Origin: Variovorax brevis
GTDB lineage: Bacteria; Pseudomonadota; Gammaproteobacteria; Burkholderiales; Burkholderiaceae_C
Direction of reading: 5' to 3'
Length of the DNA: 64,000 nucleotides
Assembly: GCF_030317105.1 (NCBI RefSeq)
Contig: NZ_JASZYG010000023.1
Location: forward strand, 1-64,000
The position numbers and the translations under genes are program-made. The notes under the pieces are model-generated. The model saw nothing but the letters and a program-made list of their open reading frames with translations, was not told where the DNA came from and ran no database searches. Shown here in pieces: positions 44,140 to 52,154 of the stretch; the first letter of the stretch is position 1; every line of letters begins with the position of its first letter.

Positions 44140-46593
44140 TCAGTTCTGAAGAATCTTCGAACCCTTCATCACGATGTCGCTGCTGGCCTTCTGGTTGATC
44201 TTTCCGGAGGCGTCGATCGTGATGTCCTTGCCCTTGATGGTGATGGTGCCGTCCTTCTTCATCGTGATGCTGGCATCGCCTGTCACGATGGAGATGGAAT
44301 CCGCAGCGCTGATCTTGAGGTTCTTCCCCACGGTGAGCGCATCGTCCTTGCCAATGCTGGTGGTTCGCCCACCGGTGACGTTGCGCGTCTCGTCCTTGCT
44401 GACGGTGGTCGACAGATTGCCGCCAGCGCTGATGGTGCGGTCGGTTGCAACGGTGGTGCTTTGATTCGCGCCAACACTCGTCGTCTGATCCGCGCCAACG
44501 CTCACCGTCTGCGCCGCACCCACCGTCACCGCCTGCGCAGCGCCGACAGTGATTTCCTGAGCCGCCCCAACCGTGATGGTCTCGTTGGCGCCCACCGTGT
44601 GCGTCCGCTGAACAGCCACCGTCGCCGTCTCGTTGGCGCCGACCGTAATCGTCCGATTCGACCCAATCGTGATCGACTCATTCGACCCCACCTTCTCCGT
44701 CCGATTCACCCCGATCGTGATGTCCTCATTCACGTCAACCTTCTCCGTCCGGTTCTTGTGAATCGTGATCGTCTCATCCTTGTCCACCGTCTCCGTCCGC
44801 GCCCCATGCACCGTGATGGTCTCGTTGTTGTCCACCGTCTCCGTGCGGTCGTGCTTGATGTGCGAGGTCTCGTCGTGGTCGATGGTCTTGGTGCGATCGT
44901 GGCCCACCCAGTGCGTCTCGTCGTTCTCGACCTCGATGTCCTGGTTCTTCTCCGCATGCAGGTACACCTGCTCGCTGCCCTTCTTGTCCTCGAACCGGAA
45001 CTCATTGCAGTTCGCCGCGCTCCCCCCCGGCGTCGAGCGTGTGCGAAAGCCACTCTGCGTATGCGCAGCAAATGGCTTCGGCTGGTCGTCGTTGTACACA
45101 CGCCCGATGATGATCGGCCGGTTCGGATCGCCGTTCAAGAAGTCGACGATCACCTCCTGCCCAATGCGGGGGATGAAGTAGCCGCCCCAACCCTTGCCCG
45201 CCCAGGGCTGCGACACGCGCACCCAGCAAGTGGACTTCTCGTCGCTCTTGTCATACCGGTCCCAGTGAAAGTGCACCTTCACGCGACCAAAGTCATCCGC
45301 ATGGATCTCTTCACCCGCAGGCCCCACGACGATGGCGCTTTGCGGCCCCGGCATGGTCACGCGCGGCGTCACGCGCGGTGGGCGGAAGGGCGTGTCGGCC
45401 GGCAATGCGGTCAGCAGAAAGGCGCTGTTGCCGCGCATCGGCGCGATCAGGTCCGGAGTGCCGCGCACGATGTCGTGCAGGGCTTCCAGCCAATCCGCGT
45501 TGATGGGGTCTTCATCCATCAACTCCAGCAACACGCGCCCGTTGCGCTGCACGTTGCCTTCGTTCTGGCCCATGCTTTCATAGCCCGGATGCGTCACGAC
45601 AAAGCTGCACGCGGCGCACAGGTAGTCGGTGTCCGGATCGCCCATCGGATGACCATGAAAGGTGAAGTTCATCCCCGCGGCGACATCGGGCCAATGCGTC
45701 GTGGCCCAGTTCACGCGCCGGCGCGCCGCCAGTTCTTCCATGCGCACCTTGGCCGCATCTTCCGTGTCATCGGCGCGCAGGTAGCCGCCCGGATACTCAA
45801 ACGCCTCCAGGTCCGACAACTCATGCATGTCCGGGTCGCCCTTGTCCGCGCTGAGCTTCTTCTTGACCGCCTTGAAGTCGCTGTCGAGCGACGCAAACTT
45901 GCCGGTGCCCAGCCGCCGTGAATCGATCCAGTGATCGATCTCGTTGTAGCGCGCTTCGGTCGATCCAAACGTGACGTAGTTGAGCGTCGAGGTGACGGGC
46001 AGCTTCTTGTGTGCCACGTCGCTCGCATCGGCCAGGTACATGGTGCCGGGCGCATCGTGCGCGTCGAACCAGTAATAAACGCCTTCGTCCTCCAGCACGC
46101 GCGAGAGGTAATTGAAGTCGCTTTCCTGGTGCTGCACGCTGTAGCGCAGCGGCGTGTGCGTGCCGATCACCTTGTCGGACTTGATCTTCTTGAAGCGCTT
46201 GATGGCGCTGTCTTCGAACACGGCGTCCAGGATGTCCAGCACCGCCTTGTCCTGGATGATGCGCGAGTTGCTGCGCTTGGTTAGCAGCCAGAACCACGAG
46301 CGCAGCGTGAAGCGGTATTCGAAGTAACGGCCCACGCTGCCCCTTCGCATGAAGCGCACCGCGTGGCCCTGGCAATGCCGCTCGTGCTTGGCGCCGTCCG
46401 CATCCAGGAATTCGATGACCACGTCGAAGGCGCGGCCCAGGATGTCCTTGGGGTCGATCTTGTCGTTGGTGGACAGCACCGACAGTTCATAGGTCGAAGG
46501 CCGCGACAGCGATTCATGGCCGACCAGCGTCCAGAACTTCAGATCGTCGTTGACCGGCGAATCGCTCTTGATGATGAACTGAAGCTCAGCCAT
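44140..46593 (-). CDS. vgrG: T6SS spike protein VgrG (TssI)
   Basis: 817 aa. N-terminal gp27-like region (MAELQFIIKSDSPVNDDLKF, SVQHQESDFNYLSRVLEDEGVYYWFDAH in parts), then the gp5 OB domain (GRVKVHFHWDRYDKSDEKSTCWVRVSQPWAGKGWGGYFIPRIGQEVIVDFLNGDP in parts). From about residue 560 a long C-terminal beta-helix needle is built of imperfect 8-residue turns (TITVGANE, TVTVGAAQ and similar), finishing with a DUF2345-like region. No C-terminal toxin domain, so effectors are delivered through the adjacent PAAR-like module. The start fits the family N-terminus. Confidence 0.95.
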   Translation of the reverse strand: MAELQFIIKSDSPVNDDLKFWTLVGHESLSRPSTYELSVLSTNDKIDPKDILGRAFDVVIEFLDADGAKHERHCQGHAVRFMRRGSVGRYFEYRFTLRSWFWLLTKRSNSRIIQDKAVLDILDAVFEDSAIKRFKKIKSDKVIGTHTPLRYSVQHQESDFNYLSRVLEDEGVYYWFDAHDAPGTMYLADASDVAHKKLPVTSTLNYVTFGSTEARYNEIDHWIDSRRLGTGKFASLDSDFKAVKKKLSADKGDPDMHELSDLEAFEYPGGYLRADDTEDAAKVRMEELAARRRVNWATTHWPDVAAGMNFTFHGHPMGDPDTDYLCAACSFVVTHPGYESMGQNEGNVQRNGRVLLELMDEDPINADWLEALHDIVRGTPDLIAPMRGNSAFLLTALPADTPFRPPRVTPRVTMPGPQSAIVVGPAGEEIHADDFGRVKVHFHWDRYDKSDEKSTCWVRVSQPWAGKGWGGYFIPRIGQEVIVDFLNGDPNRPIIIGRVYNDDQPKPFAAHTQSGFRTRSTPGGSAANCNEFRFEDKKGSEQVYLHAEKNQDIEVENDETHWVGHDRTKTIDHDETSHIKHDRTETVDNNETITVHGARTETVDKDETITIHKNRTEKVDVNEDITIGVNRTEKVGSNESITIGSNRTITVGANETATVAVQRTHTVGANETITVGAAQEITVGAAQAVTVGAAQTVSVGADQTTSVGANQSTTVATDRTISAGGNLSTTVSKDETRNVTGGRTTSIGKDDALTVGKNLKISAADSISIVTGDASITMKKDGTITIKGKDITIDASGKINQKASSDIVMKGSKILQN
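44300..44930 (-). repeat. Tandem 24-bp repeats encoding the VgrG beta-helix needle
   Basis: In-frame degenerate 24-bp units inside vgrG, each encoding about one helix turn of the type (E/K)-T-(I/V)-T-V-G-A-N. The most similar units lie at about 44460-44600, where near-identical GCGCCGACCGTGAT-like blocks recur. Such arrays can expand or contract by slippage, changing needle length in multiples of a turn. Boundaries are approximate. Confidence 0.7.
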
Positions 46594-46654
46594 GCGCGTG
46601 CTTTCCAGGCGGGATTGCTACCAAGACGATTGAGGCGGCGGTGCTTTGCATCAT
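46586..46654 (-). CDS. Possible 22-aa leader ORF overlapping the vgrG start
   Basis: ATG at 46654 follows AGGAGG with very short spacing (a second ATG directly follows and is better spaced). The ORF ends TGA inside the vgrG start region (CATGGCTGA), overlapping vgrG by 8 bp. vgrG itself has only a weak GGAAAG site, so translation could be coupled through this ORF. Too short to judge coding; low confidence. Confidence 0.25.
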   Translation of the reverse strand: MMQSTAASIVLVAIPPGKHAHG

Positions 46655-46664
46655 TTCCTCCTCG

Positions 46665-48041
46665 TCAGGCCGAGGCCCCTTGTGCAACCGGCGCGCGCGC
46701 CGATACCACATAGCCGTCAACGGGCTTGCCGCCTTCCATGCGCAGGTGCACGGCTTGGGCATCGTGAACGTCGAGCCCGGCATCCGCAAGCACGCTGCGC
46801 AAGTAGCCCTCGCGGTGGCTGTAGCGACCGTGCGGGTTCAGGTGGAAGTCTTCATGCGCGGGCTGGCCCTCTTCATGCACGATGGATTCCACGGTGAAGA
46901 CCAGCCACGCGCCCGGTCGCATGGCCCGCGCCGCCGCGCGCGTCACCGCGCGCAGGTCGCCGAAGTAGCACAGGGTGTCGGCGGAGATGATGAGGTCGTA
47001 GCTTTGCGCCTGCTCGCCTTCGATGAAGGCGGTGAGTTCGGCCTTGGCCAGACCGTCATAGACCTGCCGTGGCTCGGCCTTGGCCAGCATGCGCGCTGAC
47101 AGGTCCACACCCAGCAGGCGCTTGGCATAGGGCGCCAGAAACGGTCCGCACAGGCCGGTGCCGCAACCGGCGTCGAGCACGCTCAGGTCTTTGCGGGGCT
47201 CGCCGATGAGGCTCGCCACGGTCTGCGCGATGAGTTCCGGCGCACGGTAATGCAGGATGGCCAGCTTGGCGTCGAAGCTGTCGGCAAAGCCGTCGAACAC
47301 GGTCTCGACATAGTCGTCGGCAGCGCGCTCGGGCACGCCCTTGCCGGAGCAAGCCGCCAGGTGGTGACGCGCCTCGGGGCTGTTCGGTTCGTCCTTGAGC
47401 CAGTCGCTGTAGACCTGCGCCGCCTCGTCGAAGCGCTTGAGCGTGTAGTAGGCCATGCCCAACGCCTGGCGTGCGCGACCATGGCGCGGCTTGAGCACCA
47501 GGGCTTCACAGAATGCGCGCAGCGCCTCGTCTCCGCGGCCCATGCTGTTGAGCAGGCTGCCGAGGTTGGTGAAGGTGTCGACGTTCTTCGCATCGAGCTC
47601 CAGGGCGCGCCGGTATGCCGCCTCCGATTCCTCGAGGCGGTTCTGCTCGCGCCGCAGCACGCCCAGGTTGTTCAGCACATCCGCGCGGTCCGGTCCGAGC
47701 CTGGCTGCTTCCTCGTACGACTGCGCCGCCTCGTCGATGCGGCCCATGGCGAGCAGCACGTTGCCCAGGTTGTTGTGCCAGTCGGGCACCGTGGGCGCCA
47801 GGGCAAGCGACTTCTGGATGAAGCCGAGCGCCTGCTCGCTGCGTCCGCGCTGGTGGGTCAGGACGCCCATGAAGTGCAGCGCATCCGCGTTGCCCGGCGC
47901 AGCGGCGAGGATGCGCTTGTAGAGCGTTTCGGCATCGTCGAGGTTGCCCGCGCGGTGCAGCTTCACGGCCAGCGCAAGGGCTTGCGGAAGGCCCAGTTGC
48001 GCAGGCGGTGGCGGGGTGTAGCGGTGGGCGGTGCGTGGCAT
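46665..48041 (-). CDS. TPR-repeat SAM-dependent methyltransferase
   Basis: 458 aa from ATG 48041 (GGGAG ribosome site). Residues 20-250 hold about six TPR units (for example ALALAVKLHRAGNLDDAETLYKRIL and ADVLNNLGVLRREQNRLEESEAAYRRALEL in parts). The C-terminal part is a class I methyltransferase: motif I VLDAGCGTGLCGPFL near residue 292, then LLGVDLSARML, YDLIISADTLCYFGDL and the aromatic-less motif IV region. The target could be a T6SS protein recognised by the TPRs. Lies between clpV and vgrG in the same run, which is unusual. Substrate unknown. Confidence 0.85.
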   Translation of the reverse strand: MPRTAHRYTPPPPAQLGLPQALALAVKLHRAGNLDDAETLYKRILAAAPGNADALHFMGVLTHQRGRSEQALGFIQKSLALAPTVPDWHNNLGNVLLAMGRIDEAAQSYEEAARLGPDRADVLNNLGVLRREQNRLEESEAAYRRALELDAKNVDTFTNLGSLLNSMGRGDEALRAFCEALVLKPRHGRARQALGMAYYTLKRFDEAAQVYSDWLKDEPNSPEARHHLAACSGKGVPERAADDYVETVFDGFADSFDAKLAILHYRAPELIAQTVASLIGEPRKDLSVLDAGCGTGLCGPFLAPYAKRLLGVDLSARMLAKAEPRQVYDGLAKAELTAFIEGEQAQSYDLIISADTLCYFGDLRAVTRAAARAMRPGAWLVFTVESIVHEEGQPAHEDFHLNPHGRYSHREGYLRSVLADAGLDVHDAQAVHLRMEGGKPVDGYVVSARAPVAQGASA

Positions 48042-48067
48042 GTTTTTGGTCTCCCTCTTGCGTGGCC

Positions 48068-48184
48068 TCAGCGCTTGGGCCGCGTCCAGTCGGGCTTGTC
48101 GACGGCAGCCGACCTCACCATTTGCCTGGTGCACAGGCCGTCCTCGAACTCCTTCTTTTTGGATCCGTTGAAGCTGCACGTCAT
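48068..48184 (-). CDS. Small 38-aa ORF between clpV and the TPR-methyltransferase
   Basis: ATG 48184, stop TGA 48068-48070. The product begins MTCSFNGSKKKEFEDGLC and ends in WTRPKR: basic, with two cysteines and no hydrophobic segment. GAAGG lies 7 nt upstream of the ATG, and the ORF fills the 156-bp gap between clpV and the next gene with 13-26 bp spacings, consistent with a real operon gene. No family recognised; too short for a domain call. Confidence 0.45.
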   Translation of the reverse strand: MTCSFNGSKKKEFEDGLCTRQMVRSAAVDKPDWTRPKR

Positions 48185-48197
48185 GGTGTGCCTTCTT

Positions 48198-50978
48198 TCA
48201 GAACGCGTAGCGGAAGTCGTTGTTCTCGACCGAAACCTGCACCCGCTCGATGGGCTTGCCTTCCATCATCCGGTTCAGGAACTCGCGGCTGATGTCCGGC
48301 AGCATGGTGTTGGTGAGGATCGCGTCGATCATCCGGCCGCCGGATTCGCTTTCCGTGCAGCGGCTCACCACCAGCTTGACCACGTCCTCGCCGTACTCGA
48401 AGGGGATCTGGTAGCGCGCCTCGACGCGCTTCTTGATGCGGCCGAGTTGCAGCTTGACGATCTGGCCGAGCATCTCGTCGCTGAGCGGGTAGTAGGGGAT
48501 GGTGACCAGGCGACCGAGCAAGGCCGGCGGAAAGATCTTGAGCAAAGGCTCGCGCAAGGCCTTGGCCATGCCATCGGGGTCCGGCATCAGCTCCGGGTCC
48601 TTGCACATGGTCGCGATCAACTCCGTGCCGGCGTTGGTCGTGAGAATGATCAACGTGTTCTTGAAGTCGATGCTGCGGCCTTCGCCGTCTTCCATGAAGC
48701 CCTTGTCGAAGACCTGGAAGAAGAGTTCGTGCACATCGGGGTGGGCTTTCTCGACCTCGTCGAGCAGCACCACGCTGTAGGGGCGGCGGCGCACGGCTTC
48801 GGTGAGCACGCCGCCTTCGCCGTAGCCGACATAGCCGGGCGGCGCGCCCTTGAGCGAGCTGACGGTGTGCGCCTCCTGGTACTCGCTCATGTTGATGACG
48901 ATCATGTTCTGCTCGCCGCCATAGAGCGCTTCGGCCAGTGCAATCGCCGTCTCGGTCTTGCCGACGCCGGAGGTGCCGGCGAGCATGAATACACCGATGG
49001 GTTTGCTGGGGTTGTCGAGGCCGGCGCGCGAGGTCTGGATGCGCTTGGCGATCATCTCCATCGCGTGGTCCTGGCCGATGACGCGCTGGCCGAGCAGTTG
49101 CGGCAGCTTGAGCACCGTGTCGATCTCGTTGCGCTGCATGCGGCCGACGGGGATGCCGGTCCAGTCGGCGACTACGGATGAGACGGCTTGTGCGTCGACT
49201 GAGGGGAGGATGAGGGGTGTCTCGCCTTGCACGGCGGCGATTTTTGACTGGAGCTCGTGCAGTTCCGCCAACAACGCTTCGCGGTTTTCGGTATTGCCCC
49301 CTCCCCCTCCGGGGGAGGGTTGGGGTGGGGGCACGTCGGCGGTGGATGCGGCACTGGCTTTCGAAGGTGCGGTGCCCCCACCCCCGCCCTCCCCCGGAGG
49401 GGGAGGGAGTGAAGAGTCCACCGGCTTGTTGCCGGCGCGCAGCTTGCCGCGCAGGTCCAGCAGCTTGTCGACCAGTTCCTTCTCTTCCTTCCACCGCACA
49501 TTGAGCTTCTCCAGCTCCGCCTTCGCTTCCACCAGCAAGCCCTGCGCCGTTGCCGACCGCTTGCTCACATCGATGCCGATCGCCTCCTCCCGGCCGATGA
49601 TTTCGCTTTCCACCGTCAGCGCCTCGATGCGCCGCGTGCAGTCTTCCACCTCGGGTGGCATCGCGTGTTGTGACACGGCGACACGCGCACACGCCGTGTC
49701 CAGCAGGCTCACCGCCTTGTCCGGCAGCTGCCGCGCCGGAATGTAGCGGTGCGACAGCTTCACGGCCGCTTCGATCGCCTCGTCGAGCAGCTGCACGCGG
49801 TGGTGCTTCTCCAGCACACTTGCCACGCCGCGCAGCATCAGGATGGCCTTGACCTCGTCGGGCTCCGGCACCTGCACCACCTGGAAGCGCCGCGTCAGCG
49901 CCGGGTCTTTCTCGATGTATTTCTTGTACTCGGCCCACGTCGTCGCACCGATGGTACGCAGGTTGCCGCGCGCCAATGCAGGCTTCAGCAAGTTGGCCGC
50001 ATCGCCCGTGCCCGCCGCGCCGCCCGCACCCACCAGCGTATGGATCTCGTCGATGAACAGGATGATCGGCGTGGGTGATGCCTGCACCTCGTCGATCACC
50101 TGGCGCAGCCGCTGCTCGAACTCGCCCTTCATGCTGGCGCCGGCTTGCAGCAGGCCGATGTCGAGCGTGAGCAGCTTCACGTCTTTCAGCTGCGGTGGAA
50201 CATCGCCGCGCGCCAGGCGCTGGGCGAAGCCTTCCACCACCGCAGTCTTGCCGACGCCCGCCTCGCCCGTGAGCAAAGGGTTGTTCTGGCGGCGGCGCAT
50301 GAGGATGTCGACGATCTGGCGGATTTCCTCGTCCCGCCCGGTCACCGGATCCATCTCTCCCTTCTTCGCCTTCTCCGTGAGGTCGACAGCAAACTTCTTG
50401 AGCGCATCGCCCTTGCCCATCGCGGCCGGGGCCATGGCGCCAGTGTCTTCGCCGGGGGCGCCGCTGCCCATGCCGGTGCCATCCTGCGCGCGCATCTTCG
50501 ATTCGGGCGAGGGGTCGCAGATCTTCACGAAGTTGTCAGCCAGGTCCTCGACCTTGACCTTCTCGAACTGCTTCGAAAGACCCATCAGCGGATTGCGCAG
50601 GCTCGGCGTCTTGAGCATGCCCACGAGCAGGTAGCCGGTGCGCACCTGCGCCTCGCCGAACTGCAGCGTGGCATAGGTCCAGGCGCGCTCGATGGCGTTC
50701 TCGATGTGCGGCGAAAAATCGCTGATGGAAGTCGCCCCGCGCGGCAGGCGGTCGAGCGCGGCTGTCATGTCCTTGGCGATAACGGAGACGTCCAGCTGGT
50801 AGTGCTGCATCACGCGATGCAGGTCCGAGTCCTGCACCTGCAGCAATTGCGCGAACCAGTGCTCCAGCTCCACATACGGGTTGCCACGCATCTTGCAGAA
50901 CACGGTGGCGCCCTCGATGGCCTTGTAGGCCAGCGAATTGAGTTTGCCGAACAAGGCGGTGCGGCTGATTTCACTCAT
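48198..50978 (-). CDS. clpV: T6SS AAA+ ATPase TssH (ClpV) with in-frame repeat insertion
   Basis: 926 aa. ClpV disassembles contracted TssB/C sheath for reuse. N-domain 1-160 (ISRTALFGKLNSLAYKAIEGAT). First AAA+ module: Walker A GEAGVGKT, Walker B IILFIDEIHTLVGAGG. Second: GTSGVGKT, LLDEVEKAHPDV. Between them the coiled M-domain is interrupted by a Pro/Gly-rich stretch, about residues 524-561 (SLPPPPGEGGGGGTA ... PPPQPSPGGGGG), which is the translation of a GC inverted repeat. Length exceeds typical ClpV by about that amount. The gene remains open, so function is probably kept. Confidence 0.95.
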   Translation of the reverse strand: MSEISRTALFGKLNSLAYKAIEGATVFCKMRGNPYVELEHWFAQLLQVQDSDLHRVMQHYQLDVSVIAKDMTAALDRLPRGATSISDFSPHIENAIERAWTYATLQFGEAQVRTGYLLVGMLKTPSLRNPLMGLSKQFEKVKVEDLADNFVKICDPSPESKMRAQDGTGMGSGAPGEDTGAMAPAAMGKGDALKKFAVDLTEKAKKGEMDPVTGRDEEIRQIVDILMRRRQNNPLLTGEAGVGKTAVVEGFAQRLARGDVPPQLKDVKLLTLDIGLLQAGASMKGEFEQRLRQVIDEVQASPTPIILFIDEIHTLVGAGGAAGTGDAANLLKPALARGNLRTIGATTWAEYKKYIEKDPALTRRFQVVQVPEPDEVKAILMLRGVASVLEKHHRVQLLDEAIEAAVKLSHRYIPARQLPDKAVSLLDTACARVAVSQHAMPPEVEDCTRRIEALTVESEIIGREEAIGIDVSKRSATAQGLLVEAKAELEKLNVRWKEEKELVDKLLDLRGKLRAGNKPVDSSLPPPPGEGGGGGTAPSKASAASTADVPPPQPSPGGGGGNTENREALLAELHELQSKIAAVQGETPLILPSVDAQAVSSVVADWTGIPVGRMQRNEIDTVLKLPQLLGQRVIGQDHAMEMIAKRIQTSRAGLDNPSKPIGVFMLAGTSGVGKTETAIALAEALYGGEQNMIVINMSEYQEAHTVSSLKGAPPGYVGYGEGGVLTEAVRRRPYSVVLLDEVEKAHPDVHELFFQVFDKGFMEDGEGRSIDFKNTLIILTTNAGTELIATMCKDPELMPDPDGMAKALREPLLKIFPPALLGRLVTIPYYPLSDEMLGQIVKLQLGRIKKRVEARYQIPFEYGEDVVKLVVSRCTESESGGRMIDAILTNTMLPDISREFLNRMMEGKPIERVQVSVENNDFRYAF
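49297..49409. repeat. Paired GC palindromic repeat inserted in frame in clpV
   Basis: Two copies of CCTCCCCCTCCGGGGGAGGG followed by GTGGGGGCA-type sequence face each other: one at 49297-49333, the inverted one at 49373-49409, about 40 bp apart. Each has its own hairpin. The unit resembles REP/BIME-like intergenic repeats of proteobacteria, but here both lie inside a coding sequence and keep its frame. Confidence 0.8.
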
Positions 50979-51023
50979 GGTGTGCTCTCCCCATTGCGTT
51001 CGTTGCGTCGTGTGTGCCTGTTA

Positions 51024-52154
51024 CTACTGAAGCTGCATCCCGCGCGAAGGCGGCGCATCGCCGTCGATGCGCACGTCGGCCGCGTCACGGATGCGCGCCT
51101 GCTCGCCCATCCATGCCACCCAGCCCAGCCGCGGTTCGTTGCCCTTGTGCCGCCCCAGGCGCATGGCGGGCACCTCTTCTTTCTTGAGGATCAGTTCAGC
51201 GTCCCAATACAGCTCGTCGCCGAGCAACTGTTGCATCCAGCGTTGCAGCTCGACGCGCGCGTTGCCGATCGGCAGAAAGCTTTTGTAGCGCTGCAGCGTG
51301 AGCGGCCCGACGTGCAGCCGCACGCGGTGCTGGCGGTCCCAGGTGCGACGTCCCAGCATGGCGCCCATGCCCATGGCACACGATGCATCGCGGCGGCCGA
51401 GCCGCGTCAGCTCTTCGGTGGGCAAGCGCATCCAGTGGCCGACCCACGGCTCCAGCCTGAAGGGCACGCCGAAGTACTGGCACAGCACGGCCTCGACGCT
51501 TTCCGCGTTGTGGACGCGCCGCGTGAGCCAGCCGGAAAAATGCAGCCGGGCATCGTCAGGAATTTCATCGCGCTGCTGCCGCGTCGCGGTGCCGATGCCC
51601 ACGAGCGCACCCACGCGGCGGCGAAAGGCGTCTTCCTCCGGCCGGTCCAGCCCGACGGCGGGGCGCGACTGCGCCCATGCGCGATAGAAGTGCAGCGCAA
51701 AGCGGTGCGAGAACACATCGAGGAACGCCAGCCACGTCGGGTCGCCATGGTTCTTGGTGCGCTCGCGAATGAAATCGCTCATGTGCACCGGCAATGGCCC
51801 GTTCGGCCCGAGGTAGCCAAAGAATTCCTGCCGGATGCGCGGCGGCGAGTGCTCGGTCGCGGGCTCGAAGCGGGTCAGGCTCGCGGGTGCAAAGGACAGC
51901 GATGGCTCCTGCCCCACGCGCACCGGCTCGGCGCTTGGCAGCAGCGCATGGCCCCAGCGCGGCGTGTGTGTGCTCATCGCCTCCAGGCGACGCATCACGG
52001 CGAAGAAGTCAAATGCCCACGGCTGGTCAGAGATCGAATGCAGATGCTGGCCCACGCTGCCCTGGCGCGGCGCCGGCGCAGCCTCGGCCCGCGCCTTGTC
52101 CGCGAGCAGTTCATGCACTAGAGGATCTGGCGAGTCCCGCACATCGGCCTCCAT
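51024..52154 (-). CDS. tssG: T6SS baseplate protein TssG
   Basis: 376 aa from ATG 52154, which overlaps the tssF end by 37 bp; a GTG at 52118 that shares one base with the tssF stop is an alternative. Family segments: FDFFAVMRRLEA, RVGQEPSLSFAPASLTRFE, QEFFGYLGPNGPLPVHMSDFIRER (in parts), FLDVFSHRFALHFYRAW, and the C-terminal RVRLHVGPLTLQRYKSFLP. TssG joins TssF and TssE in the baseplate wedge. Confidence 0.92.
   Translation of the reverse strand: MEADVRDSPDPLVHELLADKARAEAAPAPRQGSVGQHLHSISDQPWAFDFFAVMRRLEAMSTHTPRWGHALLPSAEPVRVGQEPSLSFAPASLTRFEPATEHSPPRIRQEFFGYLGPNGPLPVHMSDFIRERTKNHGDPTWLAFLDVFSHRFALHFYRAWAQSRPAVGLDRPEEDAFRRRVGALVGIGTATRQQRDEIPDDARLHFSGWLTRRVHNAESVEAVLCQYFGVPFRLEPWVGHWMRLPTEELTRLGRRDASCAMGMGAMLGRRTWDRQHRVRLHVGPLTLQRYKSFLPIGNARVELQRWMQQLLGDELYWDAELILKKEEVPAMRLGRHKGNEPRLGWVAWMGEQARIRDAADVRIDGDAPPSRGMQLQ

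Noticed and set aside
47250..49181. 643-codon plus-strand ORF antisense to the TPR-methyltransferase and clpV
   Set aside because: Overlaps two well-supported genes; composition typical of antisense frames.
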